DNA from: CAVOKN01 sp963696505
Lineage (GTDB): Bacteria; Pseudomonadota; Gammaproteobacteria; Burkholderiales; Rhodocyclaceae
DNA length: 64,000 nucleotides
Direction of reading: 5' to 3'
Assembly (NCBI GenBank): GCA_963696505.1
Contig: CAVOKN010000025.1
Location: 99,032 to 163,031 of the forward strand
Positions 34,874-43,585 of this stretch are shown here, in pieces (position 1 is the first letter of the stretch; each line of letters opens with the position of its first letter). A program made the translations under genes and the position numbers. The notes under the pieces are model-generated. The model searched no databases, was not told the DNA's origin, and was given only the letters and a program-made list of their open reading frames with translations.

Positions 34874-36144
34874 TTTGGCTGCGGGGCGGGAGGGGCAGCG
34901 AGGTGCCGCGCGACCAACTCCATTGTCCGCTTGGTGGCGCCGCGATGCCGCGCGGCGAAATCGAGCCCCGCCTGCCCCATGCGTTGCCGGGCCAGCGGGT
35001 CGGCGAGCAGCCGCAAGGCGGCGTTCAGCATTTGCCCGGCATCGGCAACGCGCAGCGCCGCCCCGGCCGCGATGGCCTGCTCCGCCGCCTCGGCGAAATT
35101 GAAGGTGTGCGGCCCGACCAGCACCGACCTCCCGACGGCGCAGGCCTCGATCAGGTTCTGGCCGCCCAGGGGCAGCAGGCTGCCGCCGACGAAGGTGACA
35201 TCGCAGGCGGCGTAGTAGGCGCTCATCTCGCCCATGCTGTCGCCCAGCAGCACCTGCGTCTCGGGCGCCACCGGGCCGCCCTGGCTGCGGCGCTGCAGGC
35301 TCAGGCTGCGCTCCGAGATCAGGCGCGCCACCTCGTCGAAACGCTGCGGATGCCGCGGGACGACGACGATCAGGGTGTCGCCGGGCTCGCGCCCGCCCAG
35401 GGCGTCGAGGATCAGTGCCTCCTCGCCGTCGCGGGTGCTGGCGCACAGCAGCACTGGCCGGGTGCCGATCAGGACGCGCAGCATGCGGCCGGTTTCGAGT
35501 TGTGCCGGGGGCGGTTCGAGGTCGAACTTGATGTTGCCCAGGATGCTCACTTCCCGCGCGCCCAGGCTGCGCAGGCGTTCGGCGTCGGCGGCGGACTGCG
35601 CCGCCACCGCGGCCAGCCCGCCGAAGGCTTCGCGCGAAAGGCGGGCGAGGCGCCGATAGCCGCGGGCTGACTTTTCCGAGAGGCGCGCATTGACCAGCAG
35701 CAGCGGCACGCCGCTGCGGGCGCATCCCGCCACCAGGTTGGGCCAGATTTCGGTTTCGAGCACCAGGCCGATGCGTGGCTGGAAATGCCGCAGGAATCTG
35801 GCGACCGCGAAGGAGTAGTCGTAGGGCAGGTAGGCGCGCAGCACCCGCTCGCCGAACAGTTCGGCGGAGGTGGCGCGCCCGGTGGGCGTCATGTGGGTGA
35901 GCAGCAGGTCGTGGTCGGGGTAGCGTTCGAGCAGCCGGCGCACCAGCGGCTGGGCGGCGCGGGTTTCGCCCACCGAGACGGCGTGCAGCCAGATCAGGGG
36001 CCGTGTCGGCGCCACGCGATAGCGGCCGAAGCGCTCGCCGACATCGCGCAGATATTCGGGCTGCCGGCGTCCGCGCCAGACGAGCCGCAGCAGAATGAAG
36101 GGCAGCAGCAGCCCGAGTGCCAGCGTGTAGGCGAGCCGCGGCAT
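34870..36144 (-). CDS. waaA: WaaA, 3-deoxy-D-manno-octulosonic acid transferase
   Basis: 424 residues; transfers Kdo from CMP-Kdo to lipid A precursor at the inner membrane. The start at 36144 (MPRLAYTLALGLLLPFILLR) gives the usual N-terminal membrane anchor; a longer ORF start lies within waaC. GT-B features: WLHAVSVGETRAAQPLV (with the catalytic Glu in SVGE), LETEIWPNLVAGC, VNARLSEKSARGY, and the donor-site GGSLLPLGGQNLIEACAVG. Its ATG overlaps the waaC stop. Confidence 0.93.
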   Translation of the reverse strand: MPRLAYTLALGLLLPFILLRLVWRGRRQPEYLRDVGERFGRYRVAPTRPLIWLHAVSVGETRAAQPLVRRLLERYPDHDLLLTHMTPTGRATSAELFGERVLRAYLPYDYSFAVARFLRHFQPRIGLVLETEIWPNLVAGCARSGVPLLLVNARLSEKSARGYRRLARLSREAFGGLAAVAAQSAADAERLRSLGAREVSILGNIKFDLEPPPAQLETGRMLRVLIGTRPVLLCASTRDGEEALILDALGGREPGDTLIVVVPRHPQRFDEVARLISERSLSLQRRSQGGPVAPETQVLLGDSMGEMSAYYAACDVTFVGGSLLPLGGQNLIEACAVGRSVLVGPHTFNFAEAAEQAIAAGAALRVADAGQMLNAALRLLADPLARQRMGQAGLDFAARHRGATKRTMELVARHLAAPPAPQPK

Positions 36145-37100
36145 CAGGCGAGGAGGGTGTTCGCCGCCGCGATCACTTCGTCCGGCGCCGGCGGGACGGC
36201 GATCTGGCCCAGATTGAGGGCGCCGCTTTCGCGCCATACGCCGGTGAGCCGCGGATCGGAGCCGGAGAAGATGGCGACGACGGGGCGTCCAGCGGCGGTC
36301 GCGAGGTGGGTGAGCCCGGTGTCAACACCGACCACCAGCCGCGCCCCCGCCAGCAGCCCGGCGATCTCCCGTATCGAGAGCGGCGGTGCGGGAACTGCGC
36401 GCCGCATGTTCTTGGCCAGGCGCCGCGCCCGCGCACGCTCGGCATCGCTGCCGGCGGGCAAGACACAGAAGATCCCGCGCTCGGCCAGGGCCGCGGCGAG
36501 CGCCAGCCAGTGGGCGTCGGGCCACAGCTTGTCCTCGCGGCTGGTGGCGGTGAGCAGCACGGCGTAATCGTTCGTCGGCAGCCAGTCGGCGGCCAGAACG
36601 GGCGGCGCGATGCCGTAATCCAGCGGCAGGTCGGGGGGGTAATCGAGGACGGCGGCGGCCAGCCAGCGATTGCGCTCCACCGCATGCACGTTGCGCGGGA
36701 TGACGAAGCCGGCGTCGTAGAGTCGTGCCGCCAGCGGTTCCCGCGCCGCCTCGGCGGCGTAGCCGCAGTGTCGTCCGCGGGCGAATCGCGCCACGAGGGC
36801 GCTCTTGATCAGGCCCTGGGTGTCGATCACGTGCTCGTATTGTTCGTCACGCAGGGCGTGCTTGAAAGCGCTCACTTCGCGCCAGGTGCCCGCCGAGAAA
36901 GGGGCTCGGCGCCAGCGCCGGACCGCTACCGGCACCACGTTGCGCACCCCAGGATGCAGCCGCGGGATGTCGGCGAAGGCTTCCTCCACCACCCAGTCGA
37001 TGCTCACTCCCGGCATGCGGCGGCGGATGTCGCTCACGACCGGCAGGTTGTGCACCACATCGCCCAGGGACGAGGTCTTTACCAGGAGGACGCTGGACAT
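36144..37100 (-). CDS. waaC: WaaC, LPS heptosyltransferase I
   Basis: 318-residue GT9 enzyme that adds the first L,D-heptose to Kdo2-lipid A. The start at 37100 (MSSVLLVKTSSLGDVVHNLP) is the canonical N-terminus; the longer ORF upstream runs through tandem-repeat DNA and is not coding. Other hallmarks: HVIDTQGLIKSALVARFA, TATSREDKLWP, and GVDTGLTHLATAAGRPVV. It is coupled to waaA by an overlapping stop/start. Confidence 0.93.
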   Translation of the reverse strand: MSSVLLVKTSSLGDVVHNLPVVSDIRRRMPGVSIDWVVEEAFADIPRLHPGVRNVVPVAVRRWRRAPFSAGTWREVSAFKHALRDEQYEHVIDTQGLIKSALVARFARGRHCGYAAEAAREPLAARLYDAGFVIPRNVHAVERNRWLAAAVLDYPPDLPLDYGIAPPVLAADWLPTNDYAVLLTATSREDKLWPDAHWLALAAALAERGIFCVLPAGSDAERARARRLAKNMRRAVPAPPLSIREIAGLLAGARLVVGVDTGLTHLATAAGRPVVAIFSGSDPRLTGVWRESGALNLGQIAVPPAPDEVIAAANTLLA

Positions 37101-37463
37101 CGGGATTGCTGCATGGCGGCGAAAGCCCGGCATTATTCCCGCGATTGGCGGGCCGGGCAAACCAGCCGGTGCAGCGCGTACGCACAGCAGGGCGCGCAGC
37201 AAGGCGAACACAGCAAGGCGAACACAGCAAGGCGAACACAGCAAGGCGAACACAGTGCCGACGCACGTATAGCTTCGATTCAGGTTTCAGCGCGATTATT
37301 CGGAAGACTGGGGCGGTTTTGGGTCGAACAGCTCGGCGAGAAGGCGCTTTTGCGAGTGCGCCTGAGCGCTGGCCCGGGCGGATTCGACATCAGGGTGAGG
37401 CTCAGGCAATAGCGGGGCGGCGCGCGGGAACGCGCGGATCAAAGAGCGCGGTTTGCAGGCCAG
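37101..37463. other. Intergenic region upstream of waaC with tandem repeats
   Basis: No gene is supported here. It holds the waaC promoter region, the four 14-bp repeats at 37198-37253 and, near 37450, the end of the DDE-transposase unit. Confidence 0.6.
37198..37253. repeat. Four perfect 14-bp tandem repeats
   Basis: Unit AGCAAGGCGAACAC, four uninterrupted copies (56 bp), about 100-155 bp upstream of the waaC start. The unit is not a multiple of three and is non-coding in this position. Copy number could vary by slippage. Confidence 0.95.
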
Positions 37464-38994
37464 TCAGGTCAGGCGCAGCTGGAAGGCACGCTCCATGCGC
37501 TGTTTCACCGTGGCCGCATCGAGCCAGGGGCCGCTATAGGTGCTGCGTACAAGTCTTATGAAGGCGCGCACACCGAGCGTGCGATGCTGTGCGGCCAGAG
37601 CGCTTGAGAAGCGTGCCAGGGTGTTAAGCAGGTGCGCGAGACGCATCAGGTAGTGGTAGCCGCGCATCGCGTTCCAGTGCTTGGCGAAGAGGTGCTCGTA
37701 GCGGTAACCGTGGTGCTTTTCGACCAGAATGCAGCTTTCGATCCCCCAGCGGTGGCGCGCCGCCAGATTGCAGCGTTGATGAACGTTCTCGCGCCGCAGC
37801 TTTTGGCTGGAGATCCAGGCATGTCGGGCGGTCTTTGTCAGGATCTGGCCGTGCTCGTCGAGCGCTTGCCATTGTTCCTCGCAGAGCACGACGTGCACGT
37901 CGTGGTGATGGCGGTTGTTGGGTCCGTATTCGTAACGGATGTCATTGACCCAGTGGAAGTGCTGCGCTCGCTCGCCCCAGCTCTGGCGGTGTTCATTGTC
38001 GGATTTGAACTTCAGCAGAGCCGAATATTCCGTCCACACCGTGGGCAGCGAATCGTCTTTGAGCACGATCATGAACTGCCAGTGGTAATCGCGGCAACGG
38101 GCCAGCACAGGCCCGTTGGGATACAGTCCATCGAGCAGCAGCATCACCGGCAGCCTGGGAAATGCCTTCTTGATGCGCTCGGCCAGGCGGTGAAAGGCCC
38201 GCAGCTCGCAGTCCTGCTTGTTTTGCTCGGTGTCGCCTTGCTGATAGTCGAGAAACTCGCTCATCAACGGAATCACCATGCCGTTGTGAAAGCACAGGTT
38301 CGCTTCCAGGACATAGACGTGGTACTGATAGCGCGCCTGCGCGTGCGGGTCCGCCCCTGACACACGCCGCTCTTGGAGCGACTCGCTCCACAAACTGGCG
38401 CCGCCGAGTTTCTGTGTGCCATCGATGGCGAGGGGGTAACAGTTGTTGATCCGATAGGCAGCAAACTTCTTCTTGCGGATGAGCCGCTCGACCAAATCGA
38501 TATGGGCCTGCTCGATTTGGCTGACCTCGATCTTGGTCAGCAGACGAAACAACGTGTCGGCATGGGGCAAACTGTCCAGTTCGGGGAACAGCAGCCGCAG
38601 GTTCTGCTCGAACATGGGCCGCGTGATCTCGGTGTTGGCTTCCCGCCGTGAGCTGTAGTGCAGGACAAACACCAGAATGCCATAGAGCATCAAGCTCACC
38701 AGCGCGTGCTTGAGCTTTTTCGGGTTGCGCGTGTCCTGGATCTGACGCAGTCGTCTGAGCAGCGTCGGCCAGTGCGCTCTGAACACGCGCGCCTGCTCGG
38801 TGACGGCCTCGATGCGCGCGTGGCGTTCTTCCTCGCTGCTTTGATAAGGACAACAGCGGCTGGCTGGGGTGGGCTCAGGGGGCACGGTGAGCCCCGCGGC
38901 TTGCTGTTGCCGGCGCAGCTCACGGTGCTGGTGTTTTTTTTTGCAGCGCTTGCTTGGCCGCTTCGCGTGCCGGACGCCGGCTCACTTTGCTCAT
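37464..38994 (-). pseudogene. DDE transposase, start in a separate frame joined through an A9 run
   Basis: The main frame (38885 to 37464) encodes a large DDE-type transposase with QDTRNPKKLKHALVSLMLYG, LPHADTLFRLLTKIEVSQIE, INNCYPLAIDGTQK (Asp), LLLDGLYPNGPVLARCRDY and RWGIESCILVEKHHGYRYEH (Glu). Its natural N-terminus, MSKVSRRPAREAAKQALQKK, begins at 38994 in another frame and overlaps the upstream gene's stop. The two are joined at nine A (38934-38942 on the + strand). Eight A would give one continuous protein of about 510 residues. This may be transcriptional slippage, a true frameshift, or a homopolymer error. Family not assigned. Confidence 0.75.
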
Positions 38995-39866
38995 GGTGGG
39001 TGCCTTTCCTGGAGTTGATCGGAACATAGCAGACGACGGCAAGGCGCCTGCAGCGCTTTGACGAAGATCAGCTTGGGCGCGCTGTGATAGTGCTTGCCGG
39101 GCCGCGCCAAACCGCGACCGCTGGTGTGCCCCAGCAACTGCCAGCCGGCGGCCCGGTAGCAGGTGCCGCGATAGTGCGCCGGATCGACAAAGCTCTCCAG
39201 CAGCAGCGGCCGGTATCCCCAGCACGCCTGCCAGTCATCGGCCAACTGGCGTGCCAGCCGGCCCAGCACATGGCTGGCCAGATGCGCAACCTGGATCCAG
39301 GGAAAAACCAGGAAGCGACTGTTATTGACCACCCAGGGCAGGTTGGACAGGCGCTGGCGCGCACTCCAGCCGATCCAGCGATCACGCGGCTCGATCGCCC
39401 GGGCCGCGCCACACAGCAGCAGATAGCCCAGGCTTCGATCCGCCGCCTCAATGCGGTAGCGCGCCCAATAGCCAAACGGCTTGTGGTAGCCCAGCGGATG
39501 AAAGCGCTCCAGATAGGCATTGCACTGCGCCACATCGTGCGCCTGCCCAAGCAGGCGCAAGCGCACCGCCCCAAGCTGGGCCAACGAGCACTGCAACGGC
39601 TCGCCCGGCACAATCGGCACGCCCGGCGTTGCTGACTGCCCCCGCCCGCTCGTCTGGTCGCCGCCCTGTTTGCGCCGCGCCGGCAGACGAATCTCGCCTG
39701 CGGCTTCCAGGCGCGCCAGCAACTTTCTGCAAGCCTCTTTCTTGGGCGCACCCGCCGGCGTGAGCCACCCCAGATGTTCGCACAGCGTGTCAGCCAGTTC
39801 CGAGCGCGCCAACCTGGGAAAGCGCTGTATAAGAGTGCGGATGTGGATGGTTTTCGAGAACCGCAT
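38991..39866 (-). CDS. DUF4338 protein (DruA-like), transposase-associated
   Basis: 291 residues of the DUF4338 family, the family of DruA from the Druantia anti-phage system. Recognisable are LARLEAAGEIRLPARR (winged-helix-like N-terminal part), NAYLERFHPLGYHKPFGY, RWIGWSARQRLSNLPWVVNN and the C-terminal YRAAGWQLLGHTSGRG. No other Druantia genes are present and its stop overlaps the start of a transposase. I therefore read it as part of a mobile element rather than a defence island. Its biochemical role is unknown. Confidence 0.8.
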   Translation of the reverse strand: MRFSKTIHIRTLIQRFPRLARSELADTLCEHLGWLTPAGAPKKEACRKLLARLEAAGEIRLPARRKQGGDQTSGRGQSATPGVPIVPGEPLQCSLAQLGAVRLRLLGQAHDVAQCNAYLERFHPLGYHKPFGYWARYRIEAADRSLGYLLLCGAARAIEPRDRWIGWSARQRLSNLPWVVNNSRFLVFPWIQVAHLASHVLGRLARQLADDWQACWGYRPLLLESFVDPAHYRGTCYRAAGWQLLGHTSGRGLARPGKHYHSAPKLIFVKALQAPCRRLLCSDQLQERHPP

Positions 39867-40231
39867 TTACATGGCGGAGAAGGCATTTCGGGTGGTTGCT
39901 GGCCACGGTCGCAGAGTTTTCCACAGCGCCGCCGCCGGCCCCTCTCAGGCCGGAGGCGAGCGGCGTTGTGGGAAACTCGTGTTCAGGGGACGGGGGCCTG
40001 GAGGCTTTCGAGGCGTGATGAGCGCTCGCGCCGCGGGTGCGTGCGGGGCGTTCAAGCAGGGCTGAAGCGGGAGGTGGCGCGCAAGTCCGTAGTTTGGTAA
40101 AAGGCGCTCGCCGAAGAGAAACAGGCGCGACACCGGCCTAAACCGCCAAGTTCTGAACCGATGCCGCGCCCCACAGTCGTGCCAGGCACGAATGCGCAGG
40201 GATTGTCGCATGAGTGAGCCCCGGCCTGGAT
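39867..40231. other. Junction between DruA-like unit and IS21-type element
   Basis: No supported gene. An imperfect inverted repeat GAGTTTTCCACAGC (39914 region) and GTTGTGGGAAACTC (about 60 bp on) may be element ends facing each other. Exact IS boundaries could not be fixed. Confidence 0.4.
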
Positions 40232-40252
40232 CTCTCCGGTTGATCCGGAGAG
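40232..40252. repeat. Perfect hairpin in the IS21-type leader
   Basis: CTCTCCGG, loop TTGAT, CCGGAGAG, ending 3 bp before the first ATG of the element. It may occlude the ribosome site or act as a terminator for incoming transcripts. Confidence 0.6.
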
Positions 40253-40255
40253 TCG

Positions 40256-40708
40256 ATGGAGCCGACGGGCCGATTTTTCCTGTGCGCGCGTTGCCGTGCG
40301 CAGGTTCTCATCTGTAGCCGCTGCGACCGCGGCCAGATCTACTGCACGCCAGCGTGTTCGGCTGCGGCGCGGCGCGCCTCGTTACGCGAGGCAGGCCGGC
40401 TCTACCAGGCGAGCCGGCACGGGCGCATCAACCATGCCGCGCGCACCCGGCGCTACCGGGAGCGACGAAATAAAGTGACGCATCAGGGTTCACCGCCCGC
40501 GCCCTGCGATGCTCTACTGCCTGCGGACTCGGCGGTGAGTATCCCGCCCCCGCAGGCCCCGGCAAGCACCCTGGTGCGAACCCCGCGCTACAACTGCCAT
40601 GTCTGCGGGCGTTGCTGTGCGCCCTTCGTGCGCCTGGGGTGGCTGCGCCGCCGAGTTCCTCAAACCGTCCCATCACGAAGAGGAACCGAGCATGACCATT
40701 GGCCCTGA
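40256..40708 (+). CDS. Cys-rich accessory protein of the IS21-type element
   Basis: 150 residues. The N-terminal half has three CxxC/CxxxC knuckles (CARCRAQVLICSRC and CTPAC), suggesting zinc binding, followed by a strongly basic helix (HAARTRRYRERRNK). A further CxxCGRCC lies near the C-terminus. It overlaps istA by 17 bp. A regulatory or accessory DNA-binding role is likely; no characterised family recognised. Confidence 0.6.
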   Translation: MEPTGRFFLCARCRAQVLICSRCDRGQIYCTPACSAAARRASLREAGRLYQASRHGRINHAARTRRYRERRNKVTHQGSPPAPCDALLPADSAVSIPPPQAPASTLVRTPRYNCHVCGRCCAPFVRLGWLRRRVPQTVPSRRGTEHDHWP

Positions 40709-42194
40709 GCGCGAAGCGCAGATCCTGCGCTACTACCACGCCGAGCGCTGGCGCATCGGCACCATTGCCCACCAGTTGAGCCTCCACTACGGCACGGTGC
40801 AGCGCGTGCTGGCGCAAGCCGGACTGCCCAAGATCGCTCCGGTGCAGCGACCCTCGAAGATCGATCCCTATCTGCCTTTCATCTCTGAGACCCTGGAGAA
40901 GTTTCCGACACTGACCGCCAGTCGCCTGTACGCCATGGCGCGTGAGCGCGGCTACTGCGGTGGCCCGGACCACTTTCGCCATCTGATCGCGCTGCACCGC
41001 CCGCGCCCCAAGGCTGAAGCGTACCTGCGGTTGCGCACCCTCGAGGGCGAGCAGGGGCAGGTCGATTGGGGACACTTCGGCCACCTCGAGATCGGGCGCG
41101 CGCGCCGAGCGCTGATGGCCTTCGTCATGGTGCTGTCCTACTCGCGCCGGATCTACCTGCGTTTCTTCCTGGACGCGCGCATGGAGAACTTCCTGCGCGG
41201 CCATGTCGGCGCATTCCAGGCATGGTCCGGGCTGCCGCGGACCCTTCTTTATGACAACCTGAAGAGCGCCGTGCTCGAACGCCAGGGCGATGCCATCCGC
41301 TTTCATCCCACCCTGCTGGCCTTCGCCGGCCATTACCACTACGAGCCGCGGCCGGTAGCCGTTGCCCGGGGAAACGAAAAAGGTCGGGTGGAGCGGGCAA
41401 TTCGTTATATCCGAGATGCATTCTTCGCGGGGCGCACGTTTGCCGACCTCGACGATCTGAATGCCCAGGCCGAGCTCTGGGTCGGCGGGCCGGCCGCCGA
41501 GCGGCGTTGCCCGGAAGATCCCACCCTGAGTGTGGCCGAGGCCTTCGCCCGGGAGCAGCCGCGGCTGCTGGCGCTTCCCGAGCATCCTTACCCCACCGAC
41601 GAGCAGGTGGCGGTTGTCGCCGGCAAGACGCCCTACGTGCGCTTCGACCTGAACGACTATTCCATTCCCCACACCCACGTGCGGCGCACCCTCACCGTGG
41701 TGGCCAGTCCCCAGCAGGTGCGCATCCTCGACGGGGCGCAATTGCTCGCCTGTCATCCGCGCAGCTACGACCGAGGGGCGCAAATCGAGGATGCGGCGCA
41801 TATCGAGACCTTGGTCGCGCGCAAGCGGGCCGCCCGCGCCCACCGCGCCACCGACCGGCTGGCGCATGCGGCACCGGCCAGCGGTGAATTGCTCGTGCGC
41901 GCCGCCGCCCGTGGCGAGAACCTGGGCACGATCACCGCCGCCCTGATGCGGCTTCTCGATCGCTACGGTGCCACCGAGCTGCAGGCGGCCATCGAAGAGG
42001 CGCTCGGGCGCGGCGTGCCCCACCCCAACGCGGTGCGCCTGGCGCTGGAGCGGCGGCGCGAAGCACGCCGCCTGCCCCCGCCGCTGCCCGTGCGCCTGCC
42101 CGAGCACGTGCGCAGCCGCGACGTGCTCGTGGCACCCCAGCGCCTGGACCCCTATGACCAACTGACGGAGGACAACGACGATGAACCATCCTGA
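40692..42194 (+). CDS. istA: IstA, IS21-family transposase
   Basis: 500 residues from ATG 40692 (behind GAGGAA). N-terminal helix-turn-helix (HAERWRIGTIAHQLSLHYGT), then a retroviral-integrase-like core with GQVDWGHF (first Asp), TLLYDNLKSAVLE (second Asp) and GNEKGRVERAIRYIR (Glu). A C-terminal Mu-type domain (YVRFDLNDYSIPHTHV) follows. Complete. It overlaps istB by 14 bp. Confidence 0.93.
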   Translation: MTIGPEREAQILRYYHAERWRIGTIAHQLSLHYGTVQRVLAQAGLPKIAPVQRPSKIDPYLPFISETLEKFPTLTASRLYAMARERGYCGGPDHFRHLIALHRPRPKAEAYLRLRTLEGEQGQVDWGHFGHLEIGRARRALMAFVMVLSYSRRIYLRFFLDARMENFLRGHVGAFQAWSGLPRTLLYDNLKSAVLERQGDAIRFHPTLLAFAGHYHYEPRPVAVARGNEKGRVERAIRYIRDAFFAGRTFADLDDLNAQAELWVGGPAAERRCPEDPTLSVAEAFAREQPRLLALPEHPYPTDEQVAVVAGKTPYVRFDLNDYSIPHTHVRRTLTVVASPQQVRILDGAQLLACHPRSYDRGAQIEDAAHIETLVARKRAARAHRATDRLAHAAPASGELLVRAAARGENLGTITAALMRLLDRYGATELQAAIEEALGRGVPHPNAVRLALERRREARRLPPPLPVRLPEHVRSRDVLVAPQRLDPYDQLTEDNDDEPS

Positions 42195-42948
42195 TGCCCT
42201 GCAGCTTCGCGCCCAGGCCCTGCACCTGCACGGGCTGCTCGCCCACTGGCCGGAAGTGGCCGCCACCGACTGGATCGCCCCGCTGCTCGCCTGGGAGGAG
42301 CAGGAGCGCTCGCGCCGCAGCCTGGAGCGGCGCCTGGGGGCGGCCCACATTGGGCGCTTCAAGCCGCTGTGCGATTTCGACTGGGCCTGGCCCACGCGCT
42401 GCGATCGTGCCGCCATCGAGCAGTTGATGTCGCTGGAGTTCCTCCAGGATGCCACCAACGTCATCCTGCTCGGCCCCAGCGGCGTGGGCAAATCGATGCT
42501 GGCGCGCAATCTCGCCCATCAGGCGCTGATCGCCGGCCACACGGTGCTCTTCACCAGCGCCGGAGCGCTGCTCGGGGAACTGGCCGCCCTGGATAGCGAC
42601 TCGGCGCTGCGCCGGCGCCTGCGCCACTACGCCGCGCCCCATCTACTTATCATAGACGAGGTCGGCTACCTCTCCTATTCCAACCGCCACGCCGATCTGC
42701 TCTTCGAGCTGATCAACCGCCGTTACGAATCGGCCAGCACCGTCATCACGTCGAACCGGCCGTTCGCCGAATGGCCCGAGGTCTTCCCCAACGCTGCCTG
42801 CGTGGTGTCGATGGTCGATCGCCTGCTGCACCACGCCGAGATCATCGCCATCGAGGGCAAGTCCTATCGCCTGAAGGAGGCCCAGGAGCGCGCCGAACAG
42901 CGCAGTGCGCAGCGGCGCAAAGCGAAATCCGCCGGGCGCAAGTCATGA
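42181..42948 (+). CDS. istB: IstB, AAA+ helper ATPase of IS21
   Basis: 255 residues, DnaC/IstB-like AAA+ protein with Walker A LLGPSGVGKSML, Walker B LLIIDEVGYLS and sensor-1 TVITSNRPFAEW. It loads on target DNA and activates IstA. Complete and probably functional. Confidence 0.93.
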   Translation: MNHPDALQLRAQALHLHGLLAHWPEVAATDWIAPLLAWEEQERSRRSLERRLGAAHIGRFKPLCDFDWAWPTRCDRAAIEQLMSLEFLQDATNVILLGPSGVGKSMLARNLAHQALIAGHTVLFTSAGALLGELAALDSDSALRRRLRHYAAPHLLIIDEVGYLSYSNRHADLLFELINRRYESASTVITSNRPFAEWPEVFPNAACVVSMVDRLLHHAEIIAIEGKSYRLKEAQERAEQRSAQRRKAKSAGRKS

Positions 42949-43172
42949 AGCCGCCCGAGCTTGCTTCCGGCCTGCGCCAGGGAATCCCTTTCCTCGTCCC
43001 CGCACACTGGTCGCCCGAGCAGGCCCTGGCGGTGTTCGAATTGCTCGACGATCTGCGCGAGCAGATCTGGCAGCACTACCAGCTTGAGCTGCTGGAGCTG
43101 CTGCACGAGCAGCGGCTTCCCCCCGAGGACTGCGCCAGCCTGAGCCTGCCCTTCGAGGATCCGCCTTTCTGA
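42945..43172 (+). CDS. Small acidic accessory ORF of the IS21-type element
   Basis: 75 residues overlapping istB by 4 bp (ATGA). A helical core (ALAVFELLDDLREQIWQHYQ) and an acidic C-terminus. Translational coupling argues that it is real; function unknown. Confidence 0.6.
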   Translation: MKPPELASGLRQGIPFLVPAHWSPEQALAVFELLDDLREQIWQHYQLELLELLHEQRLPPEDCASLSLPFEDPPF

Positions 43173-43198
43173 TCCTTCCCACTCATCACAACCACAAA

Positions 43199-43228
43199 CG
43201 ACGAGGGGCCTTCGCAGGCCCCTCGTCG
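43199..43228. terminator. Strong hairpin behind the IS21-type genes
   Basis: Perfect 13-bp stem CGACGAGGGGCCT/AGGCCCCTCGTCG with a TCGC loop, no long T-tract. Likely terminates transcription of the element. Confidence 0.75.
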
Positions 43229-43585
43229 CTTGCGTACTTCCCCTTCAACTCTTCAACATCCCGGTTCCGCCAGAATCCCCCGCCAGATCCTTTCGGATTT
43301 CCACAGCCGCTAACAGCGGATGTAGGCAACATCTTCTGCGCGAATCTCGCGATTGCCTTGCCACAGGAACGACCCTTCCGATCGCAACATCGCGTGAAAG
43401 CCCTTAAGGCGGGTTGGCTCACGCTCGATTATCCAAGACCGAAATCCGGCTGTCTAGCCCTTTTGCGGAGAAATTTTTCTTGCCCGCACTCCCATGCCTT
43501 GTAGCAGCAGGGTTTCAATACATGTGCGTCGGCACTGAGGCGAACACACTTGGCCGCGGCCGGCCGCTCAGGCTAGTATCGCCTG
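43229..43585. other. Gap before the waaE-like gene
   Basis: About 350 bp with no supported gene. It should contain the right end of the IS21-type element and the promoter of the glycosyltransferase gene. A GC-rich GGCCGCGGCCGGCCG run lies at about 43553. Confidence 0.5.

Larger units (their letters stand above)
40256..43228 (+). mobile_element. IS21-family element (internal part; ends not defined)
   Basis: Contains a zinc-finger ORF, istA, istB and a small 3' ORF, all overlapping by 4 to 17 bp, closed by a strong hairpin at 43199. Inserted between waaC and the waaE-like gene. The true ends lie somewhat outside these limits. Confidence 0.75.

Noticed and set aside
36145..37253. Longer starts for waaA (to 36237) and waaC (to 37253)
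   Set aside because: The waaC extension reads through the 14-bp tandem repeats, and the waaA extension is antisense-like DNA inside waaC. Conserved N-termini begin at 36144 and 37100.
37464..39866. Druantia anti-phage system
   Set aside because: Only a DruA-like gene is present, with no druB-E or DruE helicase, and it is coupled to a transposase.
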